Shown one piece after another: positions 25,901-34,400 of a DNA stretch of 64,000 bases. The position numbers and the translations under genes are program-made. The DNA comes from JBCBEX01 sp038528235. Lineage in GTDB: Bacteria; Bacteroidota; Rhodothermia; Rhodothermales; Rubricoccaceae. Numbering within the stretch: the stretch's first letter is position 1; each line of letters opens with the position of its first letter. The stretch covers positions 24,552-88,551 of the forward strand of contig JBCBEX010000008.1 in the NCBI GenBank assembly GCA_038528235.1, read 5' to 3'. The notes beneath the pieces are model-generated. The model was not told the DNA's origin and did no database searches. It was given only the letters and a program-made list of their open reading frames with translations.

Positions 25901-26975
25901 GAACAAGGTCTTCCACCAGCCCTTCCGTTGTACCAAGGGTGGTTACAGCCATGCGGCGGAGGCGTACGAGTCCGTACCCTGCGGTTCCTGCCCAGAGGTT
26001 GCCCTCCCGGTCTTCCAGCAGTGACACGACCCCGCCTGCTTCGCCAGGCGGACCGGATGGGACCGAGAGGAGGCTTCCGTCCGGCGCAAGGCGGTGGAGT
26101 AACGGCGCCTCCGTCCCAATCCAAAGCGCCCCGTCACGTGCAACCGTGAGCGCCTGAATGACCGGGCTGGCGAGGGCAAGTCCTTGCGGATCGCACCGCA
26201 CGGGAGGGGCTGTGCAGCGATGGAGGCCTGTTCGGGTGCCGACCCACATGCCGCCGCCAGCATATGCTGGAACCGGGGCGAGGGAAAGGATGACGCCCTC
26301 GGGTATGCCAACACCTCGGAGTGTGCTAAACCCGTCAGCCGTGTGCAAGGCGAGACCTGCCGTGGTTCCAACCCACAGGAGGCTAGCCGTGTCACGTTGG
26401 AGAGCACGGACGTCTACGCTGGGCAGGCCGTCTCTCTGGGTATAGTGAAGCAGTGTGTCTGGTGTCTGTTTGAGCAGTCCGTCCGTGGTGGCGAGCCAGG
26501 TACCATCCAAGTCGGATGCAAAAGTCCACACGGTGGTAGAGGCGAGCCCGTCGGCGGTACGCAGAGGCTCGTAGTACGAAGTCGGCGTTGCTGGAGTCGG
26601 GAGGTGCAACCGTACGGCGCCACCGCCGAAGGAGCCGAGCCACATCGTTCCATCGCCGGGGTCGTGGAGTGCCAGGGCGAGGTCTGAGCCAGAAGGGCCG
26701 GGGAGCAGTGCCCGCGAGTACGGCGTGAACGCAAGGCCGTCGAAGCGTGTGAGGCCAGAGTCGGTGCCGAACCATAGGCTGCCGTCCGACCGCTGCAAGA
26801 GCCCACGCGCCGAGCCTTGCGGCATGCCTTCGCGGATGGTCCACACGGTGCCCACGAAGGGGGCGGCGTCAAACTGGCGTCCGCTTTGCGCAAGCCCGAC
26901 TGAACACGGCCCCACCAGCCACAGCGCCAGTGCTGCGTGCTTCACGGCCGACCTCATGGTCCGCAAGGCCCTCAT
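22920..26975 (-). CDS. Hybrid two-component system protein (Reg_prop/Y_Y_Y sensor, kinase, receiver, AraC)
   Basis: The 1351 residues have this order: signal peptide (~1-29); about eleven Reg_prop blades up to ~residue 620 (LWFGTDSGLTRF, MWLGSFGGGAVRL, LWIGHNGQGLW, LWAGTDGGLVRL); a Y_Y_Y domain (~690-755, HYRYHLDGFDEGW); one membrane helix (~768-792); HisKA with LSHEFRTPLTLVLGP; HATPase with VANLVSNALAHTPEGG and GIGLALAKELVEAHGG; a receiver with VSDVMMPNMDG and PIVLLTAR; and an AraC HTH at the end (VAYAVGFRSESHFTKRFK). It senses a periplasmic ligand, usually an oligosaccharide, and activates nearby genes. Its only same-strand neighbour is the T9SS cargo. Confidence 0.95.
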   Translation of the reverse strand: MRALRTMRSAVKHAALALWLVGPCSVGLAQSGRQFDAAPFVGTVWTIREGMPQGSARGLLQRSDGSLWFGTDSGLTRFDGLAFTPYSRALLPGPSGSDLALALHDPGDGTMWLGSFGGGAVRLHLPTPATPTSYYEPLRTADGLASTTVWTFASDLDGTWLATTDGLLKQTPDTLLHYTQRDGLPSVDVRALQRDTASLLWVGTTAGLALHTADGFSTLRGVGIPEGVILSLAPVPAYAGGGMWVGTRTGLHRCTAPPVRCDPQGLALASPVIQALTVARDGALWIGTEAPLLHRLAPDGSLLSVPSGPPGEAGGVVSLLEDREGNLWAGTAGYGLVRLRRMAVTTLGTTEGLVEDLVRPLLEAPAGTMWIGTRRGALHRLRGDRLDVFRLPDAARGNAVLSLASARDGRPWVGLAGRGIARPVNGALALVDGLEGTIDALSLLEDQAGRLWIGHNGQGLWRRDLDGRLHRYGVAHGLPSGIVRVLTQDTLGRLWAGTDGGLVRLHATPDTTRFDNFTTTDGLAENAVFALLEDDDAAPGTLWIGGGGLLSRLTTAPDGTLRFDALDHERMLLDDGAGSLWTRRVNSLYRVRKRDLHALADGQIDGVAGTSYGPEVGVSGEGVYGFSPPAARAEDGRLFFPTTLGVAIVDLDALPPSLPPPPVAVTRVDADANSFMGPAAPARFPPALNRLELHFNAFDLTAPDRVHYRYHLDGFDEGWTATGLRRSAVYTNLAPGRYTFYVEAANHQGVWSAEPARYAFTVEPRLSQTWWFRLGLTLVLVGFGLAAYAARVRGLRQRADLLRAQVRQRTAALEAEKQRTEDALAETRAARAVVEAQAAQLRKLDAAKNRLFENLSHEFRTPLTLVLGPLERALAGAQAEGDLHTAHAQATHLLDLVNQLLDLAKLEAGHLALDRTPIDFGDLVVGTVAAFESEAVQHGLTLVVAGVEPSPVVLGEARHLRRVVANLVSNALAHTPEGGRITVQLAASEGIARLTVEDTGSGIPAEALPHVFDRFYQVETSPTSGRAGTGIGLALAKELVEAHGGTVSVTSEVGVGSTFVVALPTTDAAPVALTPSSSQAATVPRLPRRMAEASDDSLALGERPTLLLVEDHAALRDFLARALAEGYEVYPAADGAEALALAKSLRPDLIVSDVMMPNMDGLALTAALRTDEALRATPIVLLTARADAADRVAGLDAGADVYLAKPFSLPVLRAHLDALVARHQTLRDRFRREVVVQPSEIVVTSDDAAFVERVRAVVEDALADPHLTVEVLADRLALSPRQLHRRMRALTGLTPAAFVRAMRLQRAATLLAGRSGTVAEVAYAVGFRSESHFTKRFKTEFGVLPSVYGEG

Positions 26976-27522
26976 CTAGATGCTAGGATTGAGTGAAAAT
27001 GAAACGCCAGGCGAGCGTCATTGGCATGAACTACATCAGGCGTCCCGACATCAAACAGACGGGGACGAGGTTGTTGGCTTGAAGTTGGATAGGTCAGCGG
27101 CTGGTCCATAGGAAGCATACATGTGTAAACGACCGAACAGGTAGATGGGAATTGGGGGGCGGAACGGTCGAGGAAGGTAGATCGCTCTGACAGGTATGAC
27201 ATGAAAGTTGACACCCCGGTGGCAGGCGTCTATCTTTGATGGCCCCTTCACCCACCCAATTCTTCGGCTCCCAGAGGCTTCGCACCCCAAGCTGGCGCGT
27301 TCTTTGCGCTCCTGACGCGAATCGGAGCCGTTCCGTAGAAACCCTAGCCCCCTGGGTTCAGAATGGGTTTCCAAGCCTGGCTCCCCGTGTTGAGCACACC
27401 GCGTTGTGTCTCCTTCACGCTGGCCGCCGTTACGGCAGGCCAGCCGCAACGAGGCGTGTGCCCACCACAGGGAGCGAGCCGCTTGCTCAGCCCTACCACC
27501 ACGCTTGCAGCCGCTCGCCTCC
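26976..27522. other. Intergenic region, divergent HTCS gene and M23 peptidase gene
   Basis: These 547 bp contain no convincing gene; long frames here have no domain or codon support. The left third is relatively A/T-rich and includes the plus-strand promoter at 27208-27238. About 285 bp between that promoter and the peptidase ATG would be an untranslated leader. No clear promoter was found for the minus-strand regulator; TCTGTTTG near 27050 is one mismatch from the -7 consensus. Confidence 0.6.
27208..27238 (+). promoter_or_regulatory. Bacteroidota-type promoter for the M23 peptidase gene
   Basis: TTGACA (27208-27213), 17-nt spacer, TATCTTTG (27231-27238). The second box fits TAnnTTTG exactly and the first contains the -33 TTG. 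This is the best promoter seen in the window. It lies 285 bp before the ATG at 27523. Confidence 0.7.
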
Positions 27523-28503
27523 ATGCCCAAAAACACGTACTACCACTATGACCACGAGGCTTGCACCTTCGTAGAGGTCAAGCCCACCGCCTCCCGCTAC
27601 CTCAAGCACGCCGCTGCTGTTCTCGTCGTCGCCCTCGTGATTGCCACAGGCGCGACATGGTACCTCTGGAGTACCGCTCAGACCCCGCTTGAGATTTCGC
27701 AGCAGGAGGAGATCGAACGGCTCCGCACGCAGCTTGCCACGACCACGGACCAGGTCGCAAGCTTCACGGAGCAGATGCAGGCGCTCGAAGCCAAGGACCG
27801 CGACCTCTATCGTGCTCTCCTAGGCGCCGAGCCTATCTCGGACGATGTGCGCCAAGTCGGCGTCGGCGGTGCCCGCGATGAGTCCCTCGATCGGTACAGC
27901 CTCCCGACGAGCCGCTTGCTCCGTGAGAATGCCCGGACCTCCAACCAGCTTGAGCGTCAGATCGCGCTCCAGTCACAGAGCTTCGAGGACCTGCTGGCGC
28001 TCGCCGAGCGGCACAAGGAACGGCTGGACCAGACTCCGGCGATGCTACCCACACAAGGCCGTCTGACCTCGGGCTACGGCATGCGCCGCCACCCGATCTT
28101 CCGCGCGCGCAAGATGCACAACGGGGTTGACTTCTCGACGCCTGTTGGCACGCCTGTCTACGCTACCGCCGATGGCGTCGTGAGCTTCCGGGGCGTCAGT
28201 GGCGGCTACGGCAACCTGCTCCGCATCCGCCACGCCAAGAGCAACCGCGAGACGCGGTATGCGCACCTCTCCCGGTTCGCCCCCGGGATCTCGGAGGGTA
28301 GCGCCGTCAAGCGGGGCGACCTAGTTGCCTACACGGGCAACACCGGGCTCTCCACAGCCCCGCACCTGCACTACGAAGTCCGCGATCTGGGTGGCGAACC
28401 TCTCAACCCGGTCACCACGTTTGCTCCAGGTGTGACCCCGCAGGAGTACCAGGATCTCGTCGAACAGGCCGCAGAGGACAACCCCATGCTGGGCGGTACC
28501 TGA
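27523..28503 (+). CDS. M23 (LytM-type) peptidoglycan endopeptidase, membrane-anchored
   Basis: ATG 27523 gives MPKNTYYHYDHEACTFVEV, the usual start of Bacteroidota envelope M23 proteins; upstream extension is non-coding. One membrane helix (~27-50) is followed by a coiled coil (~58-90). The C-terminal peptidase domain (~185-310) has its zinc ligands in MHNGVD (HxxxD) and HLHYEV (HxH), with SGYGMRRHPIF at its entry. It should cut peptide cross-links in the wall, anchored in the inner membrane and facing the periplasm. It is a single gene with a strong promoter and terminator. Confidence 0.92.
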   Translation: MPKNTYYHYDHEACTFVEVKPTASRYLKHAAAVLVVALVIATGATWYLWSTAQTPLEISQQEEIERLRTQLATTTDQVASFTEQMQALEAKDRDLYRALLGAEPISDDVRQVGVGGARDESLDRYSLPTSRLLRENARTSNQLERQIALQSQSFEDLLALAERHKERLDQTPAMLPTQGRLTSGYGMRRHPIFRARKMHNGVDFSTPVGTPVYATADGVVSFRGVSGGYGNLLRIRHAKSNRETRYAHLSRFAPGISEGSAVKRGDLVAYTGNTGLSTAPHLHYEVRDLGGEPLNPVTTFAPGVTPQEYQDLVEQAAEDNPMLGGT

Positions 28504-28528
28504 GTCGCCGAATCGGAATATGCACGCA

Positions 28529-28564
28529 GGCGGTAGGGTCGAGACACCCTGCCGCCTTCGTTTT
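28529..28564 (+). terminator. Rho-independent terminator after the M23 gene
   Basis: GGCGGTAGGGT (28529-28539) pairs with ACCCTGCCGCC (28546-28556) through one G-T wobble, followed by TTCGTTTT. Confidence 0.8.
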
Positions 28565-28633
28565 GAGCCCTAGATCTGCGTGTACGCGCCTCGGCGATAG
28601 CCTCGTCTCCGCTCAAGAGCTTGTTCGCCCCGC

Positions 28634-28662
28634 TTGCTTTTCGCGACGCCTCGCCCTATCGT
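28634..28662 (+). promoter_or_regulatory. Candidate promoter for the DUF2795-Omp85 gene pair
   Basis: TTGCTT (28634-28639), 17-nt spacer, TATCGT (28657-28662), about 110 bp before the ATG at 28773. It lies between the M23 terminator and the gene pair. Confidence 0.4.
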
Positions 28663-28772
28663 GCACGACCGCACTGCGTCGCCTCTCACCTCGTACCTAC
28701 GCCGATCTCCACCCTGTCTCTGCGTTCGGTGACGAAGAGAACCCTCCTTCCGCCGAACCCCTGCCCATCACT

Positions 28773-28991
28773 ATGTACTGGACGCTCGAACTCGCCGCGC
28801 ATCTCGAAGATGCGCCCTGGCCTGCCACCAAAGACGAACTGATCGACTACGCCGACCGCACCGGCGCGCCGCTGGAGGTGACGCAGAACCTCCTCGAAAT
28901 CGAAGACGACGGCGAGCCCTACGAGAGCATCGAAGAGGTTTGGCCCGACTACCCCACGACGACCGACGACTTCTACTACGAGGAGGAATAG
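28773..28991 (+). CDS. DUF2795-like small acidic protein, 72 aa
   Basis: ATG 28773 is chosen because the recognisable family begins MYWTLELAAHLEDAPWPATKDELIDYA. The frame upstream is Arg/Ser-rich and non-coding in look. The family has a compact helical domain (residues ~8-60, PLEVTQNLLEIEDDGEPYESIEEVWPDYP) and an acidic tail. The function is unknown; homologues are widespread small cytosolic proteins in Bacteroidota. Its stop is five bases before the GTG of the Omp85 gene, so they are probably co-transcribed. Confidence 0.8.
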   Translation: MYWTLELAAHLEDAPWPATKDELIDYADRTGAPLEVTQNLLEIEDDGEPYESIEEVWPDYPTTTDDFYYEEE

Positions 28992-28995
28992 ACCC

Positions 28996-31434
28996 GTGGG
29001 CATGAGAGCGGTGTCGCTCCGCCTTGTGCTGTTCCTGTTCACCCTCGTTCCGGTCCTGGGCAGCACGGTTCCTCTCGCGTACAGCCAGGGGGCGGTTAGC
29101 GACCAAGGGACCGCAAGCGCAACGAGTGGTGAGCAGACGGGTGCTCAAGAGAATTCCGACACGACCTACGTGCGTGTGATCGACCGGCGCATCGTCGGCG
29201 AGCGGCATCGGAGAACCACGGACGACCTGCTGGCCTTCGTTCGCACGCGCGAGAACCACGGCCTCTTCGACATCACCGGATTGACGCCAGGCTACTGGGT
29301 CTACCGGCTCGGTACGAGAGCGTCACTGCCTGGCTGGCTCGGAGCAGGTCTTCGGCGCATTGGCGACGAACCAGCGATTCTCGACACCGCCGTGGTCGCT
29401 ACGGACGCGTTGCGCCTGGCAGCCCTCTACCGACAAGACGGCTACCGACAGGCCCAGGTGCTGGCTGCCGTCGATTCCCTGGGCGGAAATCGGGTACGAG
29501 TGACCTTCGACATCCAACCGGGGCAGCCGTCGCTCATCGACACCATCCGGTACGCTGGGATTGAAGCGTTGCCCGCAGAGACGCAGCAGGCACTCGTCGA
29601 AGAGACGCTCCTGGACGCCCGGGTGGCCGAGGAGCCTCGTACCCTCGTTGGGATGGGGCAGCGCTTTGCCGAGGCCGATCTCTTGGCTGAGCGGGGCCGC
29701 CTCATCGAGGTTTTGCAGCGACGTGGGCACCCACTCGTCACCCGGGACTCGATACGTGCAATCGTCTTCGGGGCGAACCAAGACGCCGAGCCGGATACGG
29801 TGGCCATCCGCTTCGAAATCCGCCCCGGGCCGCGCATGCGCTTCGGCGACGTGCACGTGGAGGTAGACGGCCCAGAACGTGCTCCGGCTCGGTTGGACTC
29901 GATGGCACGGGGAGACGGGCAGGTGACCACCCGCATCGAGGACGACACGCGGCTGGAGCCCTTCCTCTTGCACCGCGCTTTGCGCTTCGCACCAGGCGAC
30001 CCGTACGACGTCTCGCGGCTGCGGGCTACGAAGCAGCGCCTGGAGCGCGTGGGGGTGTTCAGCTTCAGCGATATCACCCCTCAGCAGCCTGCGGCAAGCC
30101 TCCAAGGCGACAGCCTCGCGCTGCCCGTTTTGCCGCACCGCATCCGGCTGCGAACCCGGCCGCGGCACAGCATCCGCCTCGAAGGGTTCGTCCTGCAGCG
30201 CTCGTACCTCCTCGGTACCGAACGAGACGAGTTGGGTTTGGGGGCAGGCGTCACCTATCGCAACGCCAACGCCTTTGGCAGCGGCGAGTCGTTCGCGCTG
30301 AGCACCTCGGGCTCCGTGGCAGGCACGTTCGACGGCGGCTTTCCGACAGCTCAGATCGACGCGAGTGCGACGCTCACCTTGCCGTACCTCGTCCGCCCGT
30401 TCAGCGGCTTGGAACGAGGGCTCGTAGACGCGCGCACGCGCTATGCTGCGCGCTGGGTCGCTGCCCGCCGCGACCTGCTCCGCATCGTCATCCGCAGCCG
30501 CGTCGAACTCGGCGCACAACTCGAACTGCGCCACTCGACGCGGACGACCTCGTTTCTCGATCTGCTCGACCTCAACCTCAGCGACCCGGACACCCTCGGC
30601 GGCTTCGAGCAGGACTACCTGAGCATCATCCAAGACCCGGTCGAGCGCGAATTCCTGCTCGACGACTACACCCGGCCTCAGATCAACAATGCGCTCCGGT
30701 ACACCCTGCGCAGCACCACCGCGAACCTCTTTCGCCGAGATCGGGGCTACGTCCGCGAGATCAGCGTAGAGACGGGCGGCAACCTGCTCTACCTCTTCGA
30801 CCGCTTCGTCTTCTCGCCCGACTCGCTCGAAGGCACACTGCCGAGCATTATCGACGGAGCCGACCTCGAATACCGGCCCTACCTGCGGCTCCGCGCCGAT
30901 GCCCGGCAGTATGTCCCGCTGAGCCGCCGGACAACGCTGGCGTTCAAAGCCATCGTGGGCGTGGCTCTGCCGACGGGCGACGCTCCGGTCGTTCCCTTCG
31001 ACCGTCGCTTTTACATCGGCGGGGCGACGAGCGTCCGCGGTTGGGCACTCCGCACCCTCGGTCCCGGCGTGGCCGAGCAGGAGGGCGCATTTGTCCAAGG
31101 CGGCGACCTCAAGCTCGAACTCGCTGCCGAAGGCCGCACCGTGCTGGTGCGCAACCTCTTCAAGGCAAACTGGAGTGCGGCGCTCTTTGCGGACGCTGGC
31201 AACGTCTGGCTCGGTCCCCGCAACCCGGGCGACGATGCCGGGCGTTTCTTCGCAGACCAATTCTACCGGCAACTCGCCTTGAGCGCTGGCTATGGCCTTC
31301 GGATTGGGTGGGAGTTCCTCGTCGTGCGGTTCGATCTAGCCTACCGCGTGCGCGAGCCGCAGCCGGGGGCCCCCTGGTTTCCAGATGGGTTGCGCAGACC
31401 GCTCTTCCACTTCGGGATCGGGCAGGCCTTTTAG
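28996..31434 (+). CDS. BamA/TamA-family (Omp85) outer-membrane protein
   Basis: The GTG at 28996 is 10 bp past an AGGAGG run at 28980-28985; an ATG at 29002 gives the same protein minus two residues. A signal peptide (~1-33) precedes POTRA-like repeats (~50-350; RIVGERHRRTTDDLLAF, ALYRQDGYRQAQVLAAVD, RPGPRMRFGDVHVEV). The barrel (~390-812) includes the Omp85 loop motif FYIGGATSVRGW and ends HFGIGQAF with a terminal Phe. At 812 residues it is close to TamA/TamL in size. It inserts or translocates outer-membrane proteins. No lipobox is seen, unlike typical TamL. It is paired with a DUF2795-like gene. Confidence 0.88.
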   Translation: MGMRAVSLRLVLFLFTLVPVLGSTVPLAYSQGAVSDQGTASATSGEQTGAQENSDTTYVRVIDRRIVGERHRRTTDDLLAFVRTRENHGLFDITGLTPGYWVYRLGTRASLPGWLGAGLRRIGDEPAILDTAVVATDALRLAALYRQDGYRQAQVLAAVDSLGGNRVRVTFDIQPGQPSLIDTIRYAGIEALPAETQQALVEETLLDARVAEEPRTLVGMGQRFAEADLLAERGRLIEVLQRRGHPLVTRDSIRAIVFGANQDAEPDTVAIRFEIRPGPRMRFGDVHVEVDGPERAPARLDSMARGDGQVTTRIEDDTRLEPFLLHRALRFAPGDPYDVSRLRATKQRLERVGVFSFSDITPQQPAASLQGDSLALPVLPHRIRLRTRPRHSIRLEGFVLQRSYLLGTERDELGLGAGVTYRNANAFGSGESFALSTSGSVAGTFDGGFPTAQIDASATLTLPYLVRPFSGLERGLVDARTRYAARWVAARRDLLRIVIRSRVELGAQLELRHSTRTTSFLDLLDLNLSDPDTLGGFEQDYLSIIQDPVEREFLLDDYTRPQINNALRYTLRSTTANLFRRDRGYVREISVETGGNLLYLFDRFVFSPDSLEGTLPSIIDGADLEYRPYLRLRADARQYVPLSRRTTLAFKAIVGVALPTGDAPVVPFDRRFYIGGATSVRGWALRTLGPGVAEQEGAFVQGGDLKLELAAEGRTVLVRNLFKANWSAALFADAGNVWLGPRNPGDDAGRFFADQFYRQLALSAGYGLRIGWEFLVVRFDLAYRVREPQPGAPWFPDGLRRPLFHFGIGQAF

Positions 31435-31481
31435 TGGAGTGCAGAGCCGCGTTTGCAGCGGTGGGAAGGGACGCCCATAGG

Positions 31482-34400
31482 CTAGCCGAGGAGACGGAGG
31501 GCGTCCTGGATGATGCCCCGGAACGCGAAGGCGTGGTCCTGGAGAGCCGCCACGCGGGTTGCCGCGTCAGCCTCAAAGCGCTCCTGTCGGCTTTCCCGCT
31601 CGAGGTCGGCGCAGCGGCCGGCGAGCGCCGGCGCACCGAGCGTAGCCGTGGACGACTTCAGCTTGTGCGTGGCGGCGCGGACCTCGCTGTACGAGCGCGT
31701 GCGAACGCCTTCCACAACGGAGCCGATCAGGCTCAGATCGGAGCGCAGGTAGCCTTCAAGCACCTCGCGTGCAAAGTCGGGGTCGTCTACCCCTGAGATC
31801 TCGCGGAGGTGCTGAAGAACGCGCTGCGGGCTGGGCAGCACGTGCGCGTCTGAGGGCGGACGAGGCGGAGGGGCCTCCGGCTCGGGGAAGCTCGGTGCTG
31901 TCTCGAACGCAGAGAAGTCGAGCGTTGGCTCGGGGAGGGGCTGGGGCTCGACCGTGTCGAACGAGGGGAACGTGAAGCCCGGATCGTCGAGCAACGCGTT
32001 CACTTCCGACGAGGGAGGGAGGATGGGCTCGTCAACGTCTTCGCGGTATAGGTCTTTGCGAGCTGCTTCGTCTGCCACAGGGGGAGGAGCGTCGAATGCC
32101 TGGGGCGCACGAGACGTGGGGTCGGGAGCCGACGGTTGCGAGAAGGAAGGGATCTCAAACGATGGGAACGCAAACGGGTCCGAAGTCGGCGGCGGCGGCG
32201 GCGTGGGCGGAACCGGTGGCTGCAACTCGAAGGGCGATGACGGAGCAGACGGTGCGGGAGGGGGTGCCGGCGAATCGAACGCCGAGCCGGGTATGTCAGC
32301 ATCGGTGAGGCTCGGCGTCGGAGGGAGCGGAAACAGCGCAGCCGTATCTACGTCTGGCTGCCCCGATGCCGCCTCGTCCATCGCCAGATCGCCCGGTACA
32401 ATCTCAGCGCGGTAGCGTGAATCAGGAGCAGGCGTCCCAGACACCGAGACTCCGTCGGCCTGCTCGGGCGGTGCGGTGTCTGGATGCTGCGGACCCGACC
32501 CGTCTACAGAGGCGGGCGACGACACGTCCGCCGAATCTTCGGGCTCCGCGGGAGGCGGTGCAGCGATGACAGGTGCCGCTGTGGGGCGCCTGAACGGATT
32601 ACGCTTCGTCGAAGGATCCTGTAGCGGATCGGCCGGGGGTGCTGAAAAGCCCTCGGGCATCTCGGTAGCCATCGGACTGGGATCCGAGAGCGAGAAGCTC
32701 TGTGGCAGCGCCGAGGGTTTCCGCCCCACCTCAGGGAGGTCAGGCAGCGGTGCAGCAGAAAGGGACAGGCCGTCTGTGACCGTGCGGTTGACCTCGTCGC
32801 TGGGCGGAGGGGCGTTGCGGGCGAAGGCGGGCAGCTCCAACTCCGTCGAGCGTTGGATCGGGATGGCGGCGGATGTGCCCAGGGGAGCAGCGTCGAGCTT
32901 GAGTGCGGAGATGGGCTCACAGCGCATGAGCGCCTCAACGAGGGCCTCGCGGCGAATGGGCTTGGCGATGTAGTCGTCCATGCCGGCGCTGAGGCAGAGC
33001 TCCCGGTCGCCTTCCATGGCGTTGGCCGTCATCGCGACGATGCGTGGCTGGCGTTCTGGGGGGAGGGTAGCGCGCACCTGCTGCGTCGCTCGAATCCCGT
33101 CGAGCACCGGCATCTGCACGTCCATCAGCACCAAGTCGTAAGCGAGACGGTCGAGGGCATCGAGCACCTCCTGGCCGTTTTCGGCGAGGTCCGCATCGTA
33201 GCCGAGGCGCTCCAGAATGCGCAGCGCCACCTTCTGGTTGACGGCGTTGTCCTCGGCGAGTAGGATGCGCAAGGGCGGAAGCAGTGGCGTCTCGTCCGCC
33301 GCCCCACGCAGGGCGAGCTGCACCGCCTCGGGCGTCGGCGTCTCCTGGTTGCGCTGGATCCAGATCCCCTCCTCGTTGACCGTAGGAAGGTCGGCCAAGC
33401 CAGCCGGCTCGGCGCCGAAGATGCGCAGCAAGGCCTCGTAGAGCGTGCTCTGCTTGAGCGGCTTGGAGAGTACCGCGGCGAACAGGCCGTTCGTCTGCAC
33501 CAGCGCGCCCGGCGTGGTGAGGCCAATCAGCGGGAGCGCTGTGTTGGCCTCCCCGCCCGTCGTGGTATACGCGTCCTGGAGCCCTCGTGCGAGCGTGAGG
33601 CTATCCATGTCGCCGAGCTGCATGTCGATCAGGGCAGCATCGAAGCGACCGCCTTCCCGGAGCAAGCGGAGGGCGTCTAGGCCCCGGGGCGGCGCCGTCA
33701 CCACCAGGCCCCAGGCGCGAAGCTGCTTCACGAGGGCCGTGCGGCTCGTGGTGCCGTCTTCCATCACCAGGATTCGCTTCTCGGCCACGGGCGCCTGCTT
33801 TCCTTTGAGGGCGGACCTCGTCACCGACGCTGAGGCGCGCACGAGGATCGTGAACGAGAAGGTGGAGCCTTGCCCAACTTCGCTCTCCACCCACATCGTG
33901 CCGCCCATCAACTCGGCGAGCCGTTTCGAGATCGCCAGCCCGAGGCCCGTACCGCCATATTTCCGGGTGTGCGACGAATCGACCTGGCTGAACGACGAGA
34001 AGAGGCGGTCGATGCGATCGGCGGGGATGCCGATTCCGGTGTCGCGCACGGCAAACATCAGTTCGTGGTCGCCACCAACGGTGCGTCGCTTTGAGACCGT
34101 GAGCAGGATCGCCCCGTGCTCGGTGAACTTGATCGCGTTGCCGATCAGGTTGACGATCACCTGGCGCAGCCGCGTCACATCGCCGATGAGCGCCTGGGGA
34201 ACGTCCTCTTCGATGTGATAGACGAGGTCGAGGGGCTTTTCATAGGCCTTGGAGGCGAGCAAGTCGAGTGCTTCCTCGATCATCGCACGGAGGTCGAAGG
34301 GCGCCTCCTCCAGGTCGATGCGGTCGGCCTCAATCTTCGAGAAGTCGAGGATGTCGTTGATGATCGTGAGCAGCGTGTCGCCCGAGATGCGGATCGTCTC

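Noticed and set aside
27051..27536. 161-residue minus-strand ORF in the HTCS-M23 gap
   Set aside because: No domain, irregular composition, and it runs over the strong plus-strand promoter and leader.
29323..31272. 649-residue minus-strand ORF opposite the Omp85 gene
   Set aside because: Antisense shadow without domains; the Omp85 frame has POTRA and VRGW motifs.
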